Shown in pieces: positions 1 to 4,109 of a stretch of DNA of 6,464 nt (position 1 is the first letter of the stretch; each line of letters starts with the position of its first letter). The DNA is from Desulfurococcales archaeon (GTDB lineage Archaea > Thermoproteota > Thermoprotei_A > Sulfolobales > NBVN01). The stretch spans positions 1 to 6,464 of the forward strand of contig JAMOVB010000133.1 in the NCBI GenBank assembly GCA_027061705.1, given 5' to 3'. The notes under the pieces are model-generated. The model worked only from the letters and a program-made list of their open reading frames with translations, was not told the DNA's origin and did no database searches. Made by a program: the position numbers and the translations under genes.

Positions 1-30
1 GAGGGTCTGGCTGAAGTAAGTAACGCTCTG

Positions 31-38
31 TTTTAAAA
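31..38 (+). promoter_or_regulatory. TATA box of the UPF0200-UPF0201 operon
   Basis: The sequence TTTTAAAA lies about 33 bp upstream of the TTG start at 68, so transcription would begin near 60 and give a leader of only a few bases. No GGAGG or GGTGA site precedes that TTG, which fits a leaderless or nearly leaderless archaeal mRNA. The call rests on the box and its spacing only. Confidence 0.55.
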
Positions 39-67
39 TCGTGGAGTAGTTGATTTAAGGGCGTAGG

Positions 68-649
68 TTGTCGGGCAGGGTCTTCATATGCGTCACTGGA
101 ATGCCGGGCGCGGGTAAGTCGATAATATCTGGGGAAATAGCGCGTGCCCTAAAGGCACCCCTCATCATAATGGGGGATGTCGTTCGGGAGGAGGCCAGTA
201 GGAGGGGTGTTGGTAGGGATCTTAAATCGATGATGGACTTTGCAAGGAGATTGAGGGAGGAGTTAGGTCCGTGCGCTGTTGCTGAGTTAACCCTCCGGAA
301 AGTTAACTCGCCGGAGTTCAGCAGGCATAAAGTATTGGTTATCGATGGCGTGCGTAGTTTAGATGAGATAGGAAGGTTTGAGAGCGCTGGGAAAGTCATA
401 GTGGTTGCTGTCCATGCATCTCCTCGCAGGAGGTTTGAGAGGCTCGTTCGTAGGGGGAGGCCCGACGACCCCAAGACTTGGGAGGAGTTTAGGGAAAGGG
501 ATTATCGGGAGCTGTCGTTCGGCATAGGCTCGGTTATCGCGTTGGCCGATGTGATGGTGGTTAACGAACATGATGATGTAAGCGTTATTAAGTCGGAAGC
601 GGTTGAGCGTGTTCTGGAGGAATTGCGTGATGTTCCGCGTAGAGGCTAG
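68..649 (+). CDS. UPF0200 family P-loop nucleoside/nucleotide kinase-like protein
   Basis: This 193-aa cytoplasmic protein has the Walker A motif GMPGAGKS at residues 11-18, then MGDVVREE near 35-42 and VIDGVRSLDEI at 91-101. A basic lid-like stretch follows (RRRFERLVRRGRPDDP, about 120-135). This is the arrangement of the archaeal UPF0200 family (MJ1399 type), related to dephospho-CoA, adenylate and shikimate kinases; it probably phosphorylates a small nucleotide-like substrate, but the substrate is not known to me. The start is TTG: an in-frame stop sits at 56-58, and the next Met lies inside the P-loop. The last 20 bases overlap the UPF0201 gene, implying translational coupling. In Archaeoglobus fulgidus the two families are fused in one protein (AF_1395, from memory), which supports a joint role. 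Confidence 0.88.
   Translation: MSGRVFICVTGMPGAGKSIISGEIARALKAPLIIMGDVVREEASRRGVGRDLKSMMDFARRLREELGPCAVAELTLRKVNSPEFSRHKVLVIDGVRSLDEIGRFESAGKVIVVAVHASPRRRFERLVRRGRPDDPKTWEEFRERDYRELSFGIGSVIALADVMVVNEHDDVSVIKSEAVERVLEELRDVPRRG
616..620 (+). promoter_or_regulatory. Ribosome binding site of the UPF0201 gene
   Basis: GGAGG lies inside the end of the UPF0200 gene, 9 nt before the ATG at 630. It favours that ATG over the in-frame TTG at 603, which would add nine residues unlike the family start. A GTG at 627 is also in frame, 6 nt from the site, and cannot be excluded. Confidence 0.6.
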
Positions 650-1094
650 GTGTGAGTTAAGGCCTACGGAGGACAGGGGTAAGGTGGTGAGGGCCATTAC
701 TAACGTCCTCAGTTTAAGGAGCGATGAAATAAGGATTGTCGAAGGTGGTAAGGGCAGGTATATGGAGGTGGTTGCGGTTTCCCATAGGGTTGAGGCCCTT
801 CAGAAATTACATACGTTGCTTAGGCAGGACCGCATACTGGATACTGCAAGAAAGCTCATGCTTAATTCCCTAAGTGCCTCTGGGAGGATAACGATTAAAC
901 TGCATAAGCAAAGCGCTTACGCAGGCCACTTATCGTTTGTTACGTATGATGAGGAATCGCCGCTAGGGCCTCTGAGAATCGTTGTTGAGGGTGATAACCT
1001 AAGCGAGATAGTCGATTGGCTTGCCCCAAAGACTAAGGATGGTAAACCTTTGTGGGAGTTAAGCATGCCTGGGAATGCTTCTGCCGCAGATTAA
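630..1094 (+). CDS. UPF0201 family protein, possible RNA-binding protein
   Basis: This 154-aa protein starts MFRVEARCELRPTED and has the features of the archaeal UPF0201 family. These are an N-terminal alpha/beta region, a middle helix containing LLRQDRILDTARKLML, and a C-terminal part with SPLGPLRIVVEG and a WLAPKTKDG motif. Structures of the family have been compared with RNA-binding folds such as ribosomal protein L5, but no biochemical function is established that I know of. The ATG at 630 lies within the end of the UPF0200 gene and has a GGAGG site 9 nt upstream, so the pair should be one translationally coupled operon. The C-terminus (residues after WELSMPGN) is short and polar. Family assignment is from motif recall. 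Confidence 0.85.
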   Translation: MFRVEARCELRPTEDRGKVVRAITNVLSLRSDEIRIVEGGKGRYMEVVAVSHRVEALQKLHTLLRQDRILDTARKLMLNSLSASGRITIKLHKQSAYAGHLSFVTYDEESPLGPLRIVVEGDNLSEIVDWLAPKTKDGKPLWELSMPGNASAAD

Positions 1095-1110
1095 ACCTGC
1101 ATTAACAGGT
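1095..1110 (+). terminator. Short hairpin after the UPF0201 stop, terminator-like
   Basis: ACCTG and CAGGT form a 5-bp inverted repeat around the loop CATTAA, starting one base after the UPF0201 stop codon and followed by the AT-rich stretch ATTAATAATTTA. Archaeal termination depends mainly on T-rich runs, and only a run of three T is present here, so the role as a terminator is uncertain. Its right arm also overlaps the first GGTAT copy of the repeat set that follows. Confidence 0.3.
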
Positions 1111-1222
1111 ATTAATAATTTATACCAGTAATACCGAGGCCAAATAACAGCACACTTAGTTAAGTTCGGCACTTAAGACGGAAATACGCTTGAAAGTAAT
1201 ACCGACCAGTATTTAGTGGTAT
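1108..1222. repeat. Cluster of ATACC/GGTAT repeats in the gap before the zinc-ribbon gene
   Basis: The gap 1095-1269 has five copies of one pentamer: GGTAT at 1108 and 1218, and ATACC at 1122, 1131 and 1199. The copies at 1108/1122 and 1199/1218 form inverted repeats. An exact 11-base direct repeat, AGTAATACCGA, occurs at 1127-1137 and 1195-1205, 68 bp apart. The set lies upstream of the zinc-ribbon promoter and could be operator sites for a dimeric regulator, or remnants of an ancestral duplication. An AATTTATA box at 1117-1124 could also start a short + transcript, but I see no C/D boxes, long hairpin or open frame with a ribosome site in the gap. Confidence 0.45.
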
Positions 1223-1235
1223 GTCAGTTATGTAC

Positions 1236-1243
1236 CTTTATGC
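1236..1243 (+). promoter_or_regulatory. TATA-like box of the zinc-ribbon gene
   Basis: CTTTATGC lies about 30 bp before the GTG at 1270. A transcript starting 25-28 bp downstream of its centre would begin within a few bases of the start codon, and no purine-rich ribosome site is present (the bases before GTG read TGTTTATTAA). Both points suit a leaderless mRNA. Confidence 0.45.
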
Positions 1244-1269
1244 ATAGAGTTTCTATTGGTGTTTATTAA

Positions 1270-1545
1270 GTGCCGGTAATATTCCGCTGCAAAAAATGCG
1301 GGGCTGTAATTTACGTATTTAAAAGAGTGGGGCAGGACTGCTTCGGCCTCCCAACACCTACGGAGCTTTCGTTAAAGCTAGGAGGTAGGTGCCCTAGGTG
1401 CGGCAGGATTATAGGCGTCCCCGCGCTTGATGACGTAAGAATTGAGGGCAGGGTCAAGCCTCTTCCTGTCTACATCGAGCCGCTAGAGGAGACACCTCTC
1501 GCGAGCCACGGTGGTGTCTTAAGTACGGCCTCAGTAAGCCAGTAA
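1270..1545 (+). CDS. Small zinc-ribbon protein, function unknown
   Basis: This 91-aa protein has two CxxC knuckles, CKKC at residues 7-10 and CPRC at 41-44, separated by about 30 residues. That is the classic spacing of a single zinc ribbon binding one zinc ion. The intervening segment (VFKRVGQDCFGLPTPTEL) has an extra Cys at 24. The tail after residue 50 is acidic and then Ser/Gly rich, with no second domain. Similar small zinc ribbons are common in archaea as nucleic-acid-binding or complex-stabilising proteins, but I recognise no named family. The GTG start follows from the leaderless promoter and from the CxxC motif lying only six residues in. The last 76 bases overlap the 3' end of cca on the opposite strand, so the tail after about residue 66 is constrained by, or an accident of, that overlap. 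Confidence 0.72.
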   Translation: MPVIFRCKKCGAVIYVFKRVGQDCFGLPTPTELSLKLGGRCPRCGRIIGVPALDDVRIEGRVKPLPVYIEPLEETPLASHGGVLSTASVSQ

Positions 1546-2957
1546 AGAAAATCGGTAAGGATACCTGGGGAATTATGCGCTATTTTTTCCTTTAGAAAGC
1601 TAGCGGCGTTTCTCAAACGCTCACACACAACTACTGCCTCAGCATGTTTTAGCTTATGCGTATTGACGTACTCAAAGACTATATCTACGAACGACTTACT
1701 AACCTTGGTGACCGCATAGGGAGTTCCTTCGTGGTCTATCCACGCGCGTACCGGCACATCGCCTAGGTGCTTATGCATAAACCTAAGCATTTCAGGACCC
1801 GCTCTAGGCGGGCCTCTCCGTAATACGTAATCACCGAAAGTCTTGAATATTTCAATATACGCCGCCAAAATGCCTAAGTCTTCGTGAGCCCAGAACCTAA
1901 CGTCCGTGACGGTATAGCTTCGCGACCTAAGCACGTTGGCTAACGACCTACCCGCGCTCTTAACCTCGCCCCACATAATGTCGGGGGGTGTGGAGCGCTT
2001 CATTCTCCAGAAAATTATTAGGGCCGCCCTACCTGTAGAGTTTAGCACAGTCTCAAGGCGGTTTAGATCCTCGTACGTGTGGACGGGATTGAAGAATTTC
2101 TCGTCAGGGTTAAGAAGGAACTCGTAGGACGCTACCATCGCCAGCGCGAATGATCTTCTGGAGACTGACGCGGCAGCATTTCGCCTTGGATCCACAGGAT
2201 CCAATACAATGAGGGGTGCGTTCCTAAACACTTTCCTGAGCTCCGAAGCCTCTACCAGCGCGCCCTCATCAACAGCTATGACCTGAGGTTCGCGCCACCG
2301 CACGATATTCTTAAGTAGGTTAAGGAAGCTACCATACTTTAGTATCAGTAACTCACAAAGATACCCTGAAAACCCTTCATTCCTTATCTCGGCTCCGTAC
2401 ACGCCTATCGATTTAAAGAATTTCTTAAGAAGCCTAACTTCATCCTTAAGAGGCTCGGCCAGGTGTTCCTTAATGTATCGGGTATGGAATGGCGTTCTGT
2501 CCACGGGGGTCACTATAGCTGCTGGTGAAGGTGCCCTATAGGCAGGCACTATATCGGCTTCAATGCCCGAGGGCGTTATCAAGTGTATGTATGGGTGTGA
2601 TGCGTACCTGAGGCTGACGCGGTACCCTGCTAGGCATGTAAACCTTCTCACTAGGGGGCCTACGACGTGCGTCTCTAACCAGCGATTGTTTAAGTCCTTC
2701 CTGCCTATTAATATAAATACGTCTAAGTCGAGGTCGCCGCTGATTGCGGTACCCTTAGCTACGGAGCCTTCAAGCTCTACAACGTACTCTATCCCCTTAA
2801 GCTCGCTACTTAAGGTAGCGTCTATAACGGCTTTAATCTCCCTGAACGCTGCGGCCGCTCTGCGGAGCTCATCTTGAGTGGGTCTTAAGCTGGGCTTAAG
2901 CCTCCTTAAGATTTCTGCGGCCTCAGCTTCTCGAAGTATTGCTTCCCTCCCGCTCAT
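1470..2957 (-). CDS. cca: CCA-adding enzyme (archaeal class I tRNA nucleotidyltransferase)
   Basis: The enzyme adds or repairs the 3' CCA of tRNAs from CTP and ATP without a nucleic acid template. The nucleotidyltransferase signature is clear: GSVAKGT at residues 64-70, then GDLDLDVFI from 74, with D77 and D79 as probable metal ligands. The third carboxylate is D135 in GIEADIVPAY. The motif DRTPFHTRYI (153-162) is diagnostic of the archaeal class I family; next come KDEVRLLKKFFKSIGVYGAEIRNE-type helices that contact the tRNA. At 495 aa it is somewhat longer than the roughly 440-460 aa I would expect, mainly at the C-terminus. The ATG at 2957 has a GGTGA site (complement of 2967-2971) 9 nt upstream. 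It overlaps the end of thpR by 35 nt, implying one operon, and it overlaps the zinc-ribbon gene by 76 nt tail to tail. Confidence 0.95.
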   Translation of the reverse strand: MSGREAILREAEAAEILRRLKPSLRPTQDELRRAAAAFREIKAVIDATLSSELKGIEYVVELEGSVAKGTAISGDLDLDVFILIGRKDLNNRWLETHVVGPLVRRFTCLAGYRVSLRYASHPYIHLITPSGIEADIVPAYRAPSPAAIVTPVDRTPFHTRYIKEHLAEPLKDEVRLLKKFFKSIGVYGAEIRNEGFSGYLCELLILKYGSFLNLLKNIVRWREPQVIAVDEGALVEASELRKVFRNAPLIVLDPVDPRRNAAASVSRRSFALAMVASYEFLLNPDEKFFNPVHTYEDLNRLETVLNSTGRAALIIFWRMKRSTPPDIMWGEVKSAGRSLANVLRSRSYTVTDVRFWAHEDLGILAAYIEIFKTFGDYVLRRGPPRAGPEMLRFMHKHLGDVPVRAWIDHEGTPYAVTKVSKSFVDIVFEYVNTHKLKHAEAVVVCERLRNAASFLKEKIAHNSPGILTDFLYWLTEAVLKTPPWLARGVSSSGSM

Positions 2958-3519
2958 TTGCTAGACTCACCTTATGTAAGTCACTGTAAATCGGGCCTGA
3001 AGGCCTTAACACGCTTCTCTTAAGCCTTACGTTAGTAACGGTGAAGGAGCCGAAATCCTCGTTCTTAAACTCCTCCATTACCTTGGCCAAACATAGCCTA
3101 TCTATGCCTCCTTTAACCCTAGCGACCGTTATATGCGGTATGTACTCTCCTCTCTCAGGCTTTGCGAAGCTACGTATGCATGGCTCTATGGCCCTGTGTA
3201 GCTCCTTAAGCCCCTCACTACCCTCCTCAATAGCGACCCATATAACCCTTGGTCTCGAAAGGTTTGGGAATGCACCTATACCCTTAACCCTGACCTTGAA
3301 TCTTGGCACCCGTGAGGCTCTCTCGACGCATGCTTTAATGTCGCTTAATAGCGTCTCAGGCACCTCCCCTATGAACCTTATTGTTATGTGAATGTTCTCA
3401 TCCTCAACCCCCTTCATACCTCTAGAGCCTCTGGAACATGCAAGCACAGCGTCTCGAAACTCTATTATCTTTCTGAGTACGCCCTCATCCTCTATCTCCA
3501 CTGCGATGAAGAGCCTCAA
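2923..3519 (-). CDS. thpR: RNA 2',3'-cyclic phosphodiesterase (ThpR/LigT, 2'-5' RNA ligase family)
   Basis: This 198-aa member of the 2H phosphoesterase family has both catalytic HxTx motifs, HITI at residues 44-47 and HITV at 129-132. It has the usual N-terminus RLFIAVEI and a C-terminal RSVLRPSGPIY strand. Family members hydrolyse 2',3'-cyclic phosphate RNA ends and can join tRNA halves through 2'-5' bonds in vitro; the physiological substrate is uncertain. The start is taken as the TTG at 3519, which gives the standard MRLFIAVE start and has GGTGATC just upstream. The frame stays open to 3684, but that extension is the antisense of the tRNA-Pro gene and is not protein. The gene overlaps cca by 35 nt; thpR-cca neighbourhoods are known in other archaea. 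At 198 aa it is slightly longer than the usual 180-190, the excess being a polar C-terminal tail inside the overlap. Confidence 0.93.
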   Translation of the reverse strand: MRLFIAVEIEDEGVLRKIIEFRDAVLACSRGSRGMKGVEDENIHITIRFIGEVPETLLSDIKACVERASRVPRFKVRVKGIGAFPNLSRPRVIWVAIEEGSEGLKELHRAIEPCIRSFAKPERGEYIPHITVARVKGGIDRLCLAKVMEEFKNEDFGSFTVTNVRLKRSVLRPSGPIYSDLHKVSLANEREGSNTSRS

Positions 3520-3521
3520 GC

Positions 3522-3528
3522 GATCACC
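3522..3528 (-). promoter_or_regulatory. GGTGATC ribosome binding site that fixes the thpR start
   Basis: The - strand reads GGTGATC, complementary to the conserved GATCACC near the 3' end of archaeal 16S rRNA. It sits 2 nt before the TTG at 3519 (about 5 nt from its GGTG core). The spacing is short, but the match is seven bases and the resulting N-terminus is the family standard, so this decides the start against the much longer open frame. Confidence 0.7.
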
Positions 3529-3545
3529 GAAGGAAATCTGCGTTA

Positions 3546-3564
3546 AAGGCTTATAAAGAGCCTT
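3546..3564. promoter_or_regulatory. Shared bidirectional TATA element for thpR and tRNA-Pro
   Basis: The core TTATAAA at 3551-3557 reads as a TATA box on both strands (CTTTATAA on the - strand). It is enclosed by a 6-bp inverted repeat, AAGGCT at 3546-3551 and AGCCTT at 3559-3564. From its centre to the mature 5' end of tRNA-Pro (3588) is 34 bp, and to the thpR TTG (3519) 35 bp. Both distances allow transcription start sites about 26 bp away with leaders of roughly 8-9 nt. A second, weaker box, TTATACTTA from 3563, could serve the tRNA alone. Confidence 0.6.
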
Positions 3565-3587
3565 ATACTTAGGTAGACTTGGGTTGA

Positions 3588-3683
3588 GGGGCCGTCGTCT
3601 AGCTTGGCTAGGATGCCAGCCTGGGGGCGTATTCCCCGCCGGAGCGCTGGTGGTCCCGGGTTCAAATCCCGGCGGCCCCACCA
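3588..3683 (+). tRNA. tRNA-Pro (anticodon GGG) with an 18-nt intron and encoded CCA
   Basis: A full cloverleaf can be drawn by hand. The acceptor stem is GGGGCCG (3588-3594) with CGGCCCC (3673-3679). The D arm has G10·U25, U11-A24, C12-G23 and U13·G22, with the conserved A14, G18 G19 and A21. The anticodon stem is CCAGC (3616-3620) with GCTGG (3646-3650), and the variable loop is TGGTC. The T stem is CCGGG/CCCGG around loop TTCAAAT. C32 and U33 precede anticodon GGG (3623-3625) and G37, as expected for tRNA-Pro. Exon 1 is 3588-3626 and exon 2 is 3645-3680 (75 nt), followed by CCA at 3681-3683. The GGG anticodon reads CCC and CCU. No T-run terminator follows within the next 30 bases. Confidence 0.95.
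3627..3644 (+). other. tRNA-Pro intron (18 nt) with bulge-helix-bulge splice sites
   Basis: The intron lies at the canonical 37/38 position and folds into a strict bulge-helix-bulge. The outer helix is the 5-bp anticodon stem. The central 4-bp helix pairs CTGG (3621-3624) with CCGG (3639-3642). The bulges are GG^G (3625-3627) and AG^C (3643-3645), each cut between its second and third base. A 2-bp inner helix (C3628-G3638, G3629-C3637) closes a 7-nt loop. It would be removed by the archaeal tRNA splicing endonuclease and sealed by RtcB. The length is near the lower end for archaeal tRNA introns. Confidence 0.88.
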
Positions 3684-3854
3684 TTAAGTCATCTTGAGCT
3701 TCACCATTAACTCGGCAGCCTTCCTTAAGGCCTCCTCCTCGCTCTGAGCCTCGACGTTTAGGATTATGTTCGTTCCCTTAATACGTAGCCTGAATCTCTG
3801 CTGGCCTCCTATCTCGTACTTCTCTATGAGCTCGAGCTCTCTCGGGTAGGGCAT
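3684..3854 (-). CDS. Small conserved-looking hypothetical protein (56 aa)
   Basis: I do not recognise this protein. It starts MPYPRELELIEKYEIGG and shows two probable beta strands (QRFRLRIKG and TNIILNVEA), then one amphipathic helix (SEEEALRKAAELMVKLK), a compact beta-beta-alpha layout. The NVEAxSEEEALRKA turn is reminiscent of small HicB-like or RNA-binding half-domains, but the resemblance is weak. There is no signal peptide or membrane segment. The ATG at 3854 is preferred over the in-frame TTG at 3911: GGTGGTC lies 4 nt upstream (complement of 3859-3865), and the likely TATA box sits immediately upstream of 3911, leaving no room for a leader. Its stop codon (complement of 3684-3686) touches the CCA end of the convergent tRNA-Pro gene. 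It could be a chance frame, but start signals and composition argue for a real gene. Confidence 0.65.
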   Translation of the reverse strand: MPYPRELELIEKYEIGGQQRFRLRIKGTNIILNVEAQSEEEALRKAAELMVKLKMT

Positions 3855-3910
3855 CCCTGACCACCGTTTTGAATAGGGGTTGTGGCAGTGATTAAGGATG
3901 ATGCTAGCCA

Positions 3911-3921
3911 ATAATATAATT
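3911..3921. promoter_or_regulatory. Bidirectional TATA element for the 56-aa gene and the C/D sRNA
   Basis: The run ATAATATAATT gives a good TATA box on either strand. Leftward it lies about 60 bp before the 56-aa gene's ATG (3854), allowing a leader of some 35 nt. Rightward it would start transcripts near 3942, about 14 nt before the C box of the probable sRNA at 3956. The spacing suits both, but no start site is proven. Confidence 0.5.
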
Positions 3922-3949
3922 AAGCCCTGAACACTAAAGCCGCGATGGC

Positions 3950-4016
3950 CTGCAGGTGATGATGCCCTATCCTCTGAGTTCAGTAACGATGAGGAGGGGA
4001 CACCCCGTCTGACGTT
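3950..4016 (+). ncRNA. Probable C/D box sRNA (2'-O-methylation guide)
   Basis: Four boxes occur in the correct order outside any gene. The C box GTGATGA is at 3956-3962, the D' box CTGA at 3974-3977, the C' box ACGATGA at 3986-3992 (one mismatch to RUGAUGA) and the D box CTGA at 4009-4012. The first guide between C and D' is 11 nt (TGCCCTATCCT), the typical archaeal length; the D'-C' spacer is 8 nt. The second guide region is 16 nt, longer than the usual 12 or so. Such RNAs assemble with L7Ae, Nop5 and fibrillarin to methylate rRNA or tRNA. The N+5 rule puts the first target at the U paired to A3969, within a target reading AGGATAGGGCA. Ends are approximate: the terminal stem is weak. A TATA element about 40 bp upstream of the C box suits an independent transcript. 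Confidence 0.72.
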
Positions 4017-4059
4017 CCGATATCAACGTATTCAACTAGCTTCAGGTATGTCATTGGGT

Positions 4060-4073
4060 TGATAAAACTTTTT
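4060..4073 (+). promoter_or_regulatory. Possible promoter of the aminotransferase operon
   Basis: TGATAAAACTTTTT is the only AT-rich box at a suitable distance (about 40-50 bp) upstream of the TTG at 4110. It would start transcription near 4092, just ahead of the GGTGA ribosome site. The T5 run at 4069-4073 could instead, or as well, end the upstream sRNA transcript. The stretch 4017-4059 holds nothing else that I can identify. Confidence 0.35.
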
Positions 4074-4098
4074 CATACCCGGCCGAATAATAATTATG

Positions 4099-4103
4099 GG
4101 TGA
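4099..4103 (+). promoter_or_regulatory. Ribosome binding site of the aminotransferase gene
   Basis: GGTGA lies 6 nt before the TTG at 4110. It supports this TTG as the start. The nearby ATG at 4096 and GTG at 4100 are out of frame, and an in-frame stop (4101-4103) lies three codons upstream of the TTG. Confidence 0.7.
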
Positions 4104-4109
4104 GCATAT

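Noticed and set aside
1..36. Tail of an upstream + gene (EGLAEVSNALF then stop).
   Set aside because: Only eleven codons are visible, with no recognisable family end, and the stop overlaps the TATA box; it cannot be supported from the window.
603..629. TTG at 603 as start of UPF0201.
   Set aside because: It adds nine residues (MSVFWRNCV) unlike the family and has no ribosome site; GGAGG favours the ATG at 630.
946..975. ATGATGA followed by CTGA as a C/D RNA.
   Set aside because: It lies inside the UPF0201 coding sequence, with a 19-nt spacer and no matching C' and D boxes.
1936..2877. Short + strand open frames inside cca.
   Set aside because: They are opposite a confidently identified gene and have no start signals or recognisable motifs.
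3855..3911. N-terminal extension of the 56-aa gene from TTG at 3911.
   Set aside because: The TATA box sits directly upstream of that TTG, so it would lie outside the transcript, and a GGTGGTC site precedes the ATG at 3854.
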